Positions 19,883-29,325 of a DNA stretch of 64,000 nt are shown here, in pieces. Below the pieces are notes generated by a model that saw only the letters and a program-made list of their open reading frames with translations, searched no databases and was not told the origin of the DNA. Within the stretch, counting starts at the first letter, position 1. Each line of letters opens with the position of its first letter. The position numbers were made by a program, and so were the translations under genes. Source of the stretch: Phytopseudomonas argentinensis. Lineage in GTDB: Bacteria > Pseudomonadota > Gammaproteobacteria > Pseudomonadales > Pseudomonadaceae. The DNA is taken from contig NZ_FORC01000001.1 in assembly GCF_900113905.1 (NCBI RefSeq), positions 866,060-930,059 on the forward strand. Direction: 5' to 3'.

Positions 19883-22126
19883 TTAAGGCTTGGTTTCGGC
19901 GCCTGGATCGGCGGCTGGTGCCGGTACCGGATCCTGAGTGGGTGCGGCCTCCGGCTCGGGCTGCTTGGCGGCCTGCTCGAGCACCAGCGGCGCCACGCTC
20001 AGGTTGGCCTTGCGCACGGCGCTGACGAAACCGTCCCAGGGCCGGTCGGTGATCGCCACCAGGCCCAGGTGACCATTCTCGCCGTCGAGCAGGCGCCCGG
20101 TGACCGGTTGATCCAGGTACTGGAACCAGTGCACCCCGACGATCTGCGGCTCTTCCAGGGCCTTGTTCAGGAAGTTCGCATAGGCAGGGCCGCGCTCTTC
20201 TTCCTTGTACACCTCGGCGACGCCACCCCAGAACGGGCCGCGGTCGCGGGAGCCGAAATGGAACTCGGTGACCAACAGCGGCTTGTCCAGCTTGCGCAGC
20301 GCCTCGAAGTCATAACCATGCTGCGGCTCGCGGGTATAGAAGTTGAAGCTCAGCACATCGCAATACTCGGCGCAGGCTTGCACTGCCTCGGGAATGCTCG
20401 CGGAGAAGCGCCCACCCAGCAGCAGGTGATTGGGCGTATGCCAGTCGAGCGAATCGGCGATGGTCTTGAAGTAGGTGTCGGCGAACAGGCGCAGGAAGCG
20501 CTGCATGTCCTTTTCGATGGCCGGGTAGGCCGGATTGATCGGCGGCGCCTGGAAGCCGGGATCTTCCATCAGTTCCCAGGCCTGCAACTCGATGCCCCAG
20601 GCCTTGGACAGCCCTTCCTGGTTACGGTACTTGTCGCGCAACTGCTTGAGGAAGGCACGCTTGGCCGGCACATCGGTGGTCAGGCGCAGCGTTGCGTAGG
20701 CCAGCGCATAGCGCGACTGCGGATCCTCGGCCGGGCCGGCCCAGGCCAGTTCGTTGTCGGCGTAGTAGCCCATCACCCAGGGATCATCGCGATGGTCGCG
20801 GGTGGCAATGGCAATGGCACGTTCGGCAGCCATGGCAAAGCGCGGGTCGAAGGGATCGGGCATGCCCCCCCACCAGTCGACGCCGGTACTGATGGTGGCG
20901 TAGTCGCCATGGATCGACAGTGGAATGCTGTAGGGCATGCGCTTGTCGAGGGCGAAGTCGTTGTCGCTCCAGTTACCCAGGGTGTTGAAGCCCCAGGCCT
21001 GCAGGCGGTTCTGCGCGCGCTCGCGCCATGCCTCGGGCTTCTGCTCGCCATAGGTGCGCTGCAGGTTGGCGGCGTAAAAGTCGTACCAGCGCCCCTTGTC
21101 GAAATCGCGACCGCGGTTGGCGCCAGTATCAGACTCGTTGCTGCCACTGCCGTAGAACGCGGCCAGTGGTTCACCCTCGGCCGGCAGGGCACTGAACATT
21201 TTCTCGCGCCCTTCTACATAGGTTTGGCTCTGCGTGCCGGTCACGGTATTCACGCCCAGCGAATAGAACGGATTGCCCTCGGGCGTGACCAGGAACCAGC
21301 GCCCGCCCCGCTTCTCGGTGCGGAAAAAGCCGGTGGCTTCAAAGGACGGCCCGCCGATCCAGCCACCATACATATCCTGCTTCGGGTGTTCGGCCTGCCA
21401 GGCTTGCAGCTGCTTGTCTTCCTGAGCAACGCCCTGCCGCAGCTGGTCGTCGCTCTTGATCTTGCCCGGCCAGTCGCGGCGGGTGAACTGACCGTAGGCA
21501 TCGACGATGCCACGGTAGGCGTCTTCCAGGTCGGCACTGCCGCGTACGCCGAAACGCCCGAGCAGCAGATGCTGGGCCGCTTGCGGGTTGGGAATCGACA
21601 GCGTCACGGCGGTAACCTGGGAGGCATCGATCTCCCCGCTCACGGTTTCCGCCAGGAGCAGCAGGCGGCCATCGTATCGCCAGGGCATCAGGGCACCGGC
21701 ACGCATGCCCTGGGCCCGCGGCGAGGTCGCGCCGAGGGGCACCAGCAGCGTCTGCGCCGGCCCGGCCGGCAACGCGATCTGGCTGGTCAGGCGCTTGCCG
21801 TCGGCGCTTTCGATGGTCACGTCAACGGTCAGCGCCCAGTCCATGGCGTTCTGCACACGCAGGCTCATGGCGCTCGACTCGGACCAGTCCCAGCTGCCGC
21901 TCTGGGGGGTCAGCCGCAAGGTAGGGCGTTCGCCCGGGTTGAAGGTGGCACGGCGCAGGATCTCGCCCTGGGCGGCGCTCTCCGCGGTGATGCTGGGCAG
22001 GTAGGCATTGTCGCCGGCGACCTGCACGGCATCCATCGGCCGCACGAAGTTGAACAGCTCCTGGCGATCCGCGGCGTTGCCCGTCACGGGCAGGCCAAGC
22101 ACCGCGATCAGCGCCAGACGCCCCAT
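19883..22126 (-). CDS. Exported glycoside hydrolase (agarase/beta-galactosidase-like, clan GH-A)
   Basis: 747 residues from ATG 22126, where MGRLALIAVLGLPVTGNA forms a short signal peptide; longer forms with TTG or GTG starts upstream are possible because the frame stays open to 22387. A beta-rich N-terminal region (~30-200) precedes a TIM-barrel region. Acid/base and nucleophile candidates are the Glu of ADNELAW (~459) and of VTEFHFGSRDRG (~621). The closest recognisable likeness is to beta-agarase-like proteins, but substrate specificity is not inferable. A proline/glutamate-rich tail ends the protein. Confidence 0.75.
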   Translation of the reverse strand: MGRLALIAVLGLPVTGNAADRQELFNFVRPMDAVQVAGDNAYLPSITAESAAQGEILRRATFNPGERPTLRLTPQSGSWDWSESSAMSLRVQNAMDWALTVDVTIESADGKRLTSQIALPAGPAQTLLVPLGATSPRAQGMRAGALMPWRYDGRLLLLAETVSGEIDASQVTAVTLSIPNPQAAQHLLLGRFGVRGSADLEDAYRGIVDAYGQFTRRDWPGKIKSDDQLRQGVAQEDKQLQAWQAEHPKQDMYGGWIGGPSFEATGFFRTEKRGGRWFLVTPEGNPFYSLGVNTVTGTQSQTYVEGREKMFSALPAEGEPLAAFYGSGSNESDTGANRGRDFDKGRWYDFYAANLQRTYGEQKPEAWRERAQNRLQAWGFNTLGNWSDNDFALDKRMPYSIPLSIHGDYATISTGVDWWGGMPDPFDPRFAMAAERAIAIATRDHRDDPWVMGYYADNELAWAGPAEDPQSRYALAYATLRLTTDVPAKRAFLKQLRDKYRNQEGLSKAWGIELQAWELMEDPGFQAPPINPAYPAIEKDMQRFLRLFADTYFKTIADSLDWHTPNHLLLGGRFSASIPEAVQACAEYCDVLSFNFYTREPQHGYDFEALRKLDKPLLVTEFHFGSRDRGPFWGGVAEVYKEEERGPAYANFLNKALEEPQIVGVHWFQYLDQPVTGRLLDGENGHLGLVAITDRPWDGFVSAVRKANLSVAPLVLEQAAKQPEPEAAPTQDPVPAPAADPGAETKP

Positions 22127-22408
22127 TGCCTGAGGTTGCCGTGGACGGGCTGCAGCGATGCACAGTGACAGAACTTTGGAAACCAGACCCTCGGTGGATG
22201 AGCGTGCTTCGCACTGCACCGAACGGTCGGCCGACAGCAGCCAGGTGTTGACCTTCAAGACCCCTTCTCCCCGCAACTCGACGACGAATATGAGTACCCG
22301 CGACAATCCCGTCACGAGCCTTTTGTCGCGCCTCAGCGCGCAGGCGCAATAGTGCGACAGATGGGGGCTCCACCGCAAAGCCCACATGTCCGATAAGGAA
22401 CCGGAAGC

Positions 22409-22440
22409 GCCTTTTTGCCGGCCCTGGCCGGTAAAAAGGC
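22409..22440 (-). terminator. Terminator-like hairpin after dinG
   Basis: GCCTTTTTGCCGGCC (22409-22423) pairs with GGCCGGTAAAAAGGC (22426-22440) with one mismatch. It lies directly downstream of the dinG stop codon (22448). Confidence 0.65.
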
Positions 22441-22447
22441 AGGCCCC

Positions 22448-24592
22448 TCAGCCGATCTCCCGGCGAAATGGCGGCAGTGCGTTGAGAATCGCCTTGCCGT
22501 AGCGCTGGGTGACCACCCGCCGATCCAGCAGGGTGATGGTGCCGCGATCCTCTTCGGTGCGCAGCAGGCGCCCGCAGGCCTGCACCAGGCGCAGCGAGGC
22601 GTCGGGCACGGAGATTTCCATGAACGGGTTGCCGCCGCGTGCTTCGATCCATTCGGCCAGGGCGGCCTCGACCGGGTCGTCCGGCACCGCGAAGGGTATC
22701 TTGGCGATTACCACGTGCTCGCAGTAGGCGCCCGGCAGGTCGACACCCTCGGCGAAACTGGCCAGGCCGAACAGCACGCTTTCCTCGCCGCTGTCGACCC
22801 GCGCCTTGTGCTTGTTGAGGGTTTCCTGCTTGGACAGGTTGCCCTGGATGAACACACGCTTGCGCCAGTCCCGCTCCAGGCCGTCGAACACGTCCTGCAT
22901 CTGCCGGCGCGAGGAGAACAGCACCAGGGTACCGCGCGAGCCCTGCACCAGGCCGGGCAGCTCGCGGATGATGGCAGCGGTGTGCTCGGCGGCATTGCGC
23001 GGGTCGGCCTTGAGATCCGGCACGCGCAGCAGGCCGGCATCGGCATGGTGGAACGGGCTCGGCACGACCGCGGTGGCTGCCACTTTGGGCAAGCCGGCGC
23101 GCATGCGGTAACGGTCGAAGGTGCCCAGTGCGGTGAGCGTCGCCGAGGTCACCAGGGCACCGTAGGCGACGTTCCACAGGTTGCGGCGCAAGGTCTCGGC
23201 CGCCAGGATCGGGCTGGCATTGACCTCGATATCAAACAGCGCACCACTTTCGGCCAGGGTGAGCCAGCGCGCCATGGGCGGGCTGTCCTCCGGATCTTCG
23301 CTGGTAAAGGCCAGCCACAGTTCCCAGGTGCCCTGGGCGCGCGCCAGCAGGCTGCCGAACAGCGGGTACCACTCCTCGGCCTGGTGGCTGGCGATGCCGA
23401 TGCTGGTCTCGCCGTCCATGGCCTCCTTGAGCTTCTCGGTCACCCCGGTGAACAGGTCGGTGAGCTTGGAGAAGCCTTTCTTCAACTCCAGGCCCAGCTC
23501 GATCAGGTGCTCGGGCACCACCCCGCCGACGAAGCGGTGGCGTGGCCGCTCACGGCCTTCCATGTCTTCACCAGGCTTGAAGTCGGCCACCTGCTCGCAA
23601 GCGCTGAACATGAACTGCTGGTGGGTCTTGAGCTCGCGCGCCAACTCCGGCACCTGCTCGATCAGCCGGCCGAGATCGCCTGGCAGCGGGTGCTGGGCCA
23701 GCAGCTTGCTGAGGTTCTTGGCGATCTGCTCGAGCCAGTCGGCGGTGGAGCGCAGGCGGGTGAAGTGGGCGAAGTGGCCGATGGCCTTGTCCGGCAGGTG
23801 ATGACCTTCGTCGAACACGTACAGGGTGTCGCGTGGGTCGGGCAGCACCGCACCGCCGCCCAGGGCGAGGTCGGCCAGCACCATGTCGTGGTTGGTGACG
23901 ATCACGTCGACCTTGCCCATGCCTTCACGGGCCTTGTAGAAGGTGCACTGCCCAAAGTTCGGGCAATGGCGGCCGGTGCATTGGCTGTGGTCGGTGGTCA
24001 GCTGCGCCCAGCGGCTGTCTTCCAGCTCCTGGGGCCAGCTGTCGCGGTCGCCGTCCCATTTGTTGCCGGCCAGCTTCTCGATCATGGTGGTGAACAGCTT
24101 CTGGCCTTCCTCATCCACATCGATGCGAAAACCTTCCTCCTCGAACAGTTGCGCCGTGGAGCTCTGCGCCTGGCCCTCCTGCAGCAGCACGTCGAGCTTG
24201 GACAGGCACAGATAGCGACCGCGCCCCTTGGCCAGGGCGAAGCTGAAACTAAGGCCGCTGTTGCGCATCAGGTCGGGCAGATCCTTGTGCACGATCTGCT
24301 CCTGCAGCGCCACGGTGGCAGTGGCGAGCACCAGGCGCTTGCCGGCAGCCTTGGCAGTGGGAATGGCGGCCATGCAGTAGGCCACGGTCTTGCCGGTCCC
24401 GGTGCCGGCCTCGACGGCCACTACCGCAGGCTCGCCAAGCCGACGCCCTTCATCGTCGGTCTTGATGGTACCCAGGACCTTGGCCACCTCGGCAATCATC
24501 AGGCGCTGCCCATAGCGAGGCTTGAGGCCCTTGGATTCGAGAAAACGGGAGTAGGCGCCCTGAATCTGGGTCTTGAGTTCGGTGCTGAGCAT
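22448..24592 (-). CDS. dinG: ATP-dependent DNA helicase DinG
   Basis: 714 residues, full length for the XPD/DinG superfamily 2 5'-3' helicase that unwinds R-loops and D-loops. Walker A is EAGTGTGKT (61-69) and Walker B is DEGH (261-264). Four cysteines at C129, C205, C210 and C216 are placed to bind the [4Fe-4S] cluster, and motif VI (QACGRLLRTEEDRG) lies near the C-terminus. ATG 24592 starts the protein. Confidence 0.96.
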   Translation of the reverse strand: MLSTELKTQIQGAYSRFLESKGLKPRYGQRLMIAEVAKVLGTIKTDDEGRRLGEPAVVAVEAGTGTGKTVAYCMAAIPTAKAAGKRLVLATATVALQEQIVHKDLPDLMRNSGLSFSFALAKGRGRYLCLSKLDVLLQEGQAQSSTAQLFEEEGFRIDVDEEGQKLFTTMIEKLAGNKWDGDRDSWPQELEDSRWAQLTTDHSQCTGRHCPNFGQCTFYKAREGMGKVDVIVTNHDMVLADLALGGGAVLPDPRDTLYVFDEGHHLPDKAIGHFAHFTRLRSTADWLEQIAKNLSKLLAQHPLPGDLGRLIEQVPELARELKTHQQFMFSACEQVADFKPGEDMEGRERPRHRFVGGVVPEHLIELGLELKKGFSKLTDLFTGVTEKLKEAMDGETSIGIASHQAEEWYPLFGSLLARAQGTWELWLAFTSEDPEDSPPMARWLTLAESGALFDIEVNASPILAAETLRRNLWNVAYGALVTSATLTALGTFDRYRMRAGLPKVAATAVVPSPFHHADAGLLRVPDLKADPRNAAEHTAAIIRELPGLVQGSRGTLVLFSSRRQMQDVFDGLERDWRKRVFIQGNLSKQETLNKHKARVDSGEESVLFGLASFAEGVDLPGAYCEHVVIAKIPFAVPDDPVEAALAEWIEARGGNPFMEISVPDASLRLVQACGRLLRTEEDRGTITLLDRRVVTQRYGKAILNALPPFRREIG

Positions 24593-24813
24593 TAAGGATC
24601 TGGCTGCGAAAAGGCTGGATATATTTTCAGTATTCGAAAACGGCCGCTATCATAACGCGCCTGTCGCCTGCGTGCTGGCTCGCTTGCCTGCTCCCGATGA
24701 AGAGCACGGTGCACGCCAGCGCCAGACCAGACTTCTGAAACCGATCACCGCACGTCGAGATCGACCTGCACGACGTTGCGCCGATGTGATCCGCTGGCTA
24801 CCGGAGTACGTGA

Positions 24814-25275
24814 ATGCCGCCCTATTCCCTCCTCTACACCCTGCACCTGCTCGCTGCGCTGATCTGGGTCGGCGGCATGTTCTTCGCGTGGATGGTCCTG
24901 CGCCCGGCCGCCGGCGCGCTGCAGGCGCCGGATCGCCTGAAGCTGTGGCTGGAGGTGTTTCGCCGCTTCTTCGTGTGGGTATGGATCGCCGTGGTGCTGT
25001 TGCCGATCAGCGGCATCGGCCTGCTGCACATGGGTTTCAGCGGTTTCGATGGCGCGCCGCGCTACGTGAACGTGATGATGGGCCTGTACCTGGCGATGCT
25101 GGCGCTGTTCCTGCGCATCCAGATGCTGCAGCTGCCGAACATGCGTCGTGCCGTGGAGGCGCAGGACTGGCCAGCGGCAGGCACCGTGCTGGGCGGCATC
25201 CGCCGCCTGGTCGCCTGCAACCTGCTGATGGGCATGGCGGTTGTGGCGATCGCCGCCGCACGCCCCAACTTCTAG
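24814..25275 (+). CDS. CopD-family integral membrane protein
   Basis: 153 residues with four predicted helices. The first contains the conserved LHLLAALIWVGGMFFAWMVL of CopD/YnaI-like proteins, where a helix-1 His is often a heme or copper ligand. The small size is the stand-alone CopD form. It lies divergently from dinG, and nothing nearby clarifies a role in copper handling. Confidence 0.87.
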   Translation: MPPYSLLYTLHLLAALIWVGGMFFAWMVLRPAAGALQAPDRLKLWLEVFRRFFVWVWIAVVLLPISGIGLLHMGFSGFDGAPRYVNVMMGLYLAMLALFLRIQMLQLPNMRRAVEAQDWPAAGTVLGGIRRLVACNLLMGMAVVAIAAARPNF

Positions 25276-25309
25276 GACCTCAGGGCCTGGGTCGCAGGCC
25301 CTACTCAAA

Positions 25310-26074
25310 TCAGAAGCGCACCACGTCCAGGCGTCCTGCGCGGCCAGCGGCGCCGGGTTGACCGGGCAGGCCGGGACGGCCATCGAGACCTGCGCGGGTG
25401 CTGTAGATCCAGCAACCCTTGCTCGCTCCGCCGCTACCGGCGTTGCCAGCGGCACCTGGCGCGCCCCCGGCGCCCCCTTCCAGCCGCGTCTGCAAATGCT
25501 CGACAGGAAAGTCGCTGGGCACCTCCAGGCGAATCTGCCCGCCCGGCGCACCAGGGTGCCCGTCGGTGCCATTCTGGCCGTCATGGCCGGCGCTGGCCTG
25601 GCCCCAGGCGCAACCGCCGGCCTTGCCATCGGCACCATCCAGGCCAGCGTAGCCCGCTGCGCCACGACCGCCACGGGCATCGAGCAGCCAGGGCGCGGTG
25701 TTCACCGCCTGCATGCGAATCACCAAGGTACGCCCGGGCAGCGCGGCCTGTCGCGCGGTGCCCGGGGCGCCCGGCGCACTGATCTGCGCACCTGCGGCAA
25801 TCTGCCCAGTACCGATATCCAGCAACAGGCGCTCGTTCGACGGTGCGATGGCGATCTGCGCATCGTGGCCCAGATACAACTCGCCGATGTGCACTTCACT
25901 GACCCCCACAGGAATCAGCAGCGTCCCGCTGTCCGCCACGGTGACGCGTTCCAGCTGCAGAACATTGCCCTGCACGGGCAGGCGGGTGAAGTGATGGGAG
26001 TCGACTTCGATAACGGCGGCAGCCACCGCCGCCAGCGGGCAGCACAGCGCCGCCAGAAGAATCAGCTTGCGCAT
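25310..26074 (-). CDS. Exported collagen-like Gly-rich protein
   Basis: 254 residues from ATG 26074 with GAGGAGG upstream. A signal peptide (MRKLILLAALCCPLAAVA) is followed by a ~80-residue beta-type domain, then several glycine-rich blocks with collagen-like Gly-X-Y runs, for example GLDGADGKAGG, GHDGQNGTDGHPGAPGG and GLDGRPGLPGQPGAAGRAGR, interrupted by short non-repetitive stretches. The start overlaps the 3' end of the upstream DUF1145 gene by 13 bp, so the two are probably coupled. Function unknown; the long frame upstream of 26074 is not coding. Confidence 0.82.
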   Translation of the reverse strand: MRKLILLAALCCPLAAVAAAVIEVDSHHFTRLPVQGNVLQLERVTVADSGTLLIPVGVSEVHIGELYLGHDAQIAIAPSNERLLLDIGTGQIAAGAQISAPGAPGTARQAALPGRTLVIRMQAVNTAPWLLDARGGRGAAGYAGLDGADGKAGGCAWGQASAGHDGQNGTDGHPGAPGGQIRLEVPSDFPVEHLQTRLEGGAGGAPGAAGNAGSGGASKGCWIYSTRAGLDGRPGLPGQPGAAGRAGRLDVVRF

Positions 26075-26361
26075 GGGGCGGCCTCCTCGGCATTCATCGG
26101 AACGGCCTCGACCGCAGGCAACGACCAGACATGAAACATGCCGAACGCCAATACCTTGGCCCGCTCGATGGCCACCCGTGGCTGTGCGCGAAGCACGGAT
26201 TTGAACAGCACCAGTTCGGCCAGATGCAGGCCCAGCACGGCAACGCCGGCGAGCGTCAGCAGGTGCGCGAACGGTTGTGCATAAGGGGAGATCAGATTGG
26301 CCAGCACCACGCACCAGAACAGTGTCGCCAGCAGCTTGCCTAGTCCTGCGATAATCTTCAT
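26062..26361 (-). CDS. DUF1145 small membrane protein
   Basis: 99 residues from ATG 26361. The helix KLLATLFWCVVLANLISPYAQPF and a second helix around TLAGVAVLGLHLAELVLF match the DUF1145 family of two-to-three-helix inner membrane proteins. It overlaps the next gene by 13 bp. Function unknown. Confidence 0.82.
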   Translation of the reverse strand: MKIIAGLGKLLATLFWCVVLANLISPYAQPFAHLLTLAGVAVLGLHLAELVLFKSVLRAQPRVAIERAKVLAFGMFHVWSLPAVEAVPMNAEEAAPCAS

Positions 26362-26464
26362 TGCCCGCCCTACCCCACTTGTTATCGTGCGGCACATTAC
26401 TGCGTTTATGGGCAGGGAAACAGAGGGTCAGAGCAAAAACGACGTCCATTGCGTGACATCGTGT

Positions 26465-26491
26465 TCCTGGCCGGCACGGGGCCGGCCAGGA
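26465..26491. terminator. Perfect 11-bp hairpin after the OmpA lipoprotein gene
   Basis: TCCTGGCCGGC (26465-26475) and GCCGGCCAGGA (26481-26491) form a strong stem 24 bp after the stop of the OmpA gene. There is no T-run, so termination is plausible but not certain. Confidence 0.5.
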
Positions 26492-26514
26492 TGCTCACGA
26501 AGAGCGAGCCAGGC

Positions 26515-27150
26515 TTATGGCCGGGCTTCGACTTCGGCTTCTACGCGACGGTTGATCGCACGGCCTTCTTCGGTGGCGTTGTCGGCAACCGGGCGGCTTT
26601 CGCCATAACCGACTGCGTTGACGCGGGTACCGCCCACACCGTACTGATTGACCAGCACTTCACGCACGGCATTGGCACGGCGCTCGGACAGCTTCTGGTT
26701 GTAGGCGTCGGTACCGACCGAGTCGGTATGGCCTTCAACCACGGTAGTGGTTTGCGGATACTGCTTCATGAAGTCAGCCAGGCTCTGGATGTCGCCCATG
26801 CTCTCTGGCTTGACCTGCGACTTGTCGAAGTCGAACTTGACGTCCAGCTCGACACGTACGGCTTCGGCAGCCGGCTCGGGAACGACGGTTTCCTCGACCA
26901 TTACGGTCTCTTCAACAACCGCCACTTCCTGCGCTTCGGCGCCGTGGACCCAGCAATAGGCAGCGGCGAAACCCGCGCCAATTACCGCACCGCCGCCTGC
27001 CCAGGCAGAGCTTTCGATGGCACCCAGAGCAGCACCGCTGACACCACCGACGGCAGCACAGGTCGGCCAGTCGGATTTCTGGACGCCGGCGCAGCCCGTC
27101 AGAAAGGTGGACGCAATGATCAGGGGTACCGCTTTCCTTGTAATACTCAT
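26515..27150 (-). CDS. OmpA-family outer-membrane lipoprotein
   Basis: 211 residues from ATG 27150, with AGGAGA upstream. The signal peptide carries lipobox LTGC. A glycine-zipper-like segment (AAVGGVSGAALGAIESSAWAG) and a Glu/Val-rich linker (VVEETVMVEETVVPEP) precede an OmpA-C domain with TTVVEGHTDSVGTDAYNQKLSERRA and ATEEGRAINRRVEAEV. It binds peptidoglycan through this domain. Likely equivalent of PAO1 PA1041 (from memory). Confidence 0.92.
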   Translation of the reverse strand: MSITRKAVPLIIASTFLTGCAGVQKSDWPTCAAVGGVSGAALGAIESSAWAGGGAVIGAGFAAAYCWVHGAEAQEVAVVEETVMVEETVVPEPAAEAVRVELDVKFDFDKSQVKPESMGDIQSLADFMKQYPQTTTVVEGHTDSVGTDAYNQKLSERRANAVREVLVNQYGVGGTRVNAVGYGESRPVADNATEEGRAINRRVEAEVEARP

Positions 27151-27313
27151 ATGCAAGTCTCCTAATGGGGATCGGCGCAAAAACCAGCACTCTGGATTAA
27201 AGACGCCCGCTTCAATGTCTGCCAGACAGCATTACGACATCACCCTGGCGCGAACAGTTCTAGTTGAATATGAGGATGCGCGGTAGTCTTTTGTGATCGT
27301 TTCGAGGTTTCTG

Positions 27314-27811
27314 ATGAACCAGATCATATCCGCCCGCACGCCCCAGCAATCACTGGCCGCTCTACTACAGCGTTATGCGCCGGCACGGTTGCTGTTGGTC
27401 AGTGCCAGCGAACAACCAGCGGTAGATGCCTTCAAAAAGGCGCATCCGCAGAGCGTGGTGGCCCACGCCACCCCCGGTTACCTGCCAGAAGAGCTTGCCG
27501 GGCAACGTTTCGATCTCGCCGTGGTGGTCGACTGCCTCGAGCACTTGGAGCGGCGTGCAGGCCTGCAATTGCTCGGCGGCATCCGCAACCTCAATGCCAG
27601 CCGCATGGCCGTGCTCGTCGACCTGCCCGCCTGCGGCTGGAAGGACACCGACTTCTTCGCCCTGGCGCTGCACGTCAGCGAACGTTTCACGCGGGACGAG
27701 CAGGTTCTCAGCCTGTTCACCTATGACCTGCTCGAATACAAGCAGGCGCCCGACTGGCTGAACGCCAAGTTCTGGGCCAACCCAGAGAATTTTGGGAAGT
27801 ACTGGTGGTAA
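27314..27811 (+). CDS. DUF6231-family protein; target gene of the integrated element
   Basis: 165 residues from ATG 27314 (GAGG upstream). It has a Rossmann-like look (ARLLLVSASEQPAVDAFKKA; FDLAVVVDCLEHLERR) reminiscent of methyltransferase-like folds but lacks a clear SAM motif. It ends in [13 protein letters not shown]. Those last codons (CCA GAG AAT TTT GGG AAG) are element-derived; the displaced native end is at 34197-34240. The protein is unchanged by the integration. Confidence 0.85.
   Translation: MNQIISARTPQQSLAALLQRYAPARLLLVSASEQPAVDAFKKAHPQSVVAHATPGYLPEELAGQRFDLAVVVDCLEHLERRAGLQLLGGIRNLNASRMAVLVDLPACGWKDTDFFALALHVSERFTRDEQVLSLFTYDLLEYKQAPDWLNAKFWANPENFGKYWW
27768..27811. repeat. 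attL: 44-bp direct repeat at the left end of the element
   Basis: Starting AGTTCTGGGCCAACCC and ending TACTGGTGGTAA, it matches 34197-34240 at 39 of 44 bases. All five differences are third-codon-position changes that keep [13 protein letters not shown]. Because the codons right of 27783 are atypical, the crossover most likely lies within the first 16 identical bases. Confidence 0.88.
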
Positions 27812-27840
27812 CCCGATGAATATCAAGGGCTTACCTCACC

Positions 27841-29325
27841 ATGACTACCAGCGAAGCCATGCCCGAGCAGGGCCAAGTGTCACCAGCCAGTCACCAGTGC
27901 TGTCACCAGAAACGGCCTCAGCGCCTGTCCGTATGGCACTATCGCCGTAACGGCATCTACTACCTCAGAGTCCGTCCTCGGGGCTGTGCAACGCGCAGCT
28001 TCGCTGTTTCCCTCCGCACCACCGATAGGCCCACAGCAATGACGCTTTCCCAGGACATCCTTCAGGCCCTGGCTATCTTTCATCTTGATCGCCCTGAGGC
28101 AGACTGGCCGATTCTCAAGGAGCGCCTGCTGGAGATCGCACATGACGCCCTGAGCGGTGCAAACAGCGATGACTGCCTGTCGGCCTACGACATGATCTAT
28201 GACGACCTGTCCGTATCACTCGCCCAGGCAGCAGCCAAAGCACCACTGAACGTCGATCAACACAGGGCCTTGGACATCGGGCGGGAGATCGTAAAGGCCG
28301 CACAAGCACGCCTGAAGGGCAACACTAAGCCCCTCATGGGAGTCATTGAACGCCTGGAGGGCCCGGAGCCAGGAGGCACCCTCCCCCACGTGTCCGCCTC
28401 CCTATCTGTAGGCGCCCCTACTGACCCAATCACCTTCGAGGCACTCGCTGAGCTGTTCATCAGTGAACGTCGCGGCAACGTCGAGGGCTCGACCCTACGG
28501 GCCATCCAATCGAACTGCCGGACTCTTTCCAGCCTGCTGGGTGACCTTGACATCAAATCCCACACAAGGGGTGACATGGTGGCGCTCAAGGAGAAGATCG
28601 CGGAGGGCCGTAAGCCACTGACCATCAACAAGCTACTTACTCAGCTCTCGACCGTAATGGATTGGGCAAAGAACAACGGCCATATTGAACGGGCCTTCGA
28701 CAAGGGCCTGAAGATCGAGCGAGGCGCAGAGAGCGAGCGCAAACCGTTCTCCGAAGATCAGGTGGCTACCATCATGGCCTACGCCAATGGCCTGCCAGCA
28801 GACGACTGGAAACGCTGGGCGCTGTCCCTTGGCGTACTTACAGGCGCCCGCATTGGCGAGCTTTATCAGCTCACCCAGGCCGATGTGAAGCAGATTGGCG
28901 AGGTCACCGTGATCGACATCAACAAGGATGAACAGGGCAAGACGCTAAAGAATGATTTCTCGGTGCGACAGGTCCCACTCGTCGATGGAGTACACGGGTT
29001 CTCCCTCGGTGCATTCCTCGAATGGGTCGCCGGGGAGCCAGGGAAGCTGTTCAAGGCCAAGGCCCACTACTTCAACAAGCCGCTCAATGATGCGCTGCGC
29101 GAACCACTGGGTCTCGCCGCAGGTAGCGACCAGTCGTTCCACTCGCTCAGGCATTCTCTATCGGGGCTGCTGAAGGCCGCCGCGACGCCTGAAGTGATCG
29201 CACAGAGTATCACTGGACATAGCTCGGGCAACATTACCTACGATCTCTATGCCGGTTCTCAGCGGGTTCCGGTAGATACCCTGCATGCTGCGCTGCGCAA
29301 TGCCTTTGAAGCGGTTATCCGATGA
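27841..29325 (+). CDS. Tyrosine recombinase (integrase) of the element
   Basis: 494 residues. A short N-terminal arm-binding-like region contains LSVWHYRRNGIYYLRVRP, followed by a core-binding domain (~195-285) and a catalytic domain. The catalytic residues are R337 (TGARIGEL), H434 and R437 (HSLRH), H460 (GHSSG) and probably Y470. It starts 29 bp inside attL. Its first codons also contain three GTCACCA repeats that look like arm-type binding sites. It should catalyse site-specific integration and excision at the DUF6231 3' end. Confidence 0.95.
   Translation: MTTSEAMPEQGQVSPASHQCCHQKRPQRLSVWHYRRNGIYYLRVRPRGCATRSFAVSLRTTDRPTAMTLSQDILQALAIFHLDRPEADWPILKERLLEIAHDALSGANSDDCLSAYDMIYDDLSVSLAQAAAKAPLNVDQHRALDIGREIVKAAQARLKGNTKPLMGVIERLEGPEPGGTLPHVSASLSVGAPTDPITFEALAELFISERRGNVEGSTLRAIQSNCRTLSSLLGDLDIKSHTRGDMVALKEKIAEGRKPLTINKLLTQLSTVMDWAKNNGHIERAFDKGLKIERGAESERKPFSEDQVATIMAYANGLPADDWKRWALSLGVLTGARIGELYQLTQADVKQIGEVTVIDINKDEQGKTLKNDFSVRQVPLVDGVHGFSLGAFLEWVAGEPGKLFKAKAHYFNKPLNDALREPLGLAAGSDQSFHSLRHSLSGLLKAAATPEVIAQSITGHSSGNITYDLYAGSQRVPVDTLHAALRNAFEAVIR
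27878..27908 (+). promoter_or_regulatory. Putative integrase arm-type sites, left arm
   Basis: TGTCACCA (27878), AGTCACCA (27889) and TGTCACCA (27901), spaced 11 and 12 bp. The same octamer with the same spacing occurs near attR, which suggests integrase binding sites. Confidence 0.6.

Noticed and set aside
27812..27840. tRNA gene as the element's attachment site
   Set aside because: No tRNA-like sequence; the repeats are the end of a protein-coding gene.
27878..27908. CRISPR-like or simple tandem repeat
   Set aside because: Units are only 7-8 bp at 11-12 bp spacing, in coding sequence, with a matching cluster at the other element end; integrase arm sites fit better.
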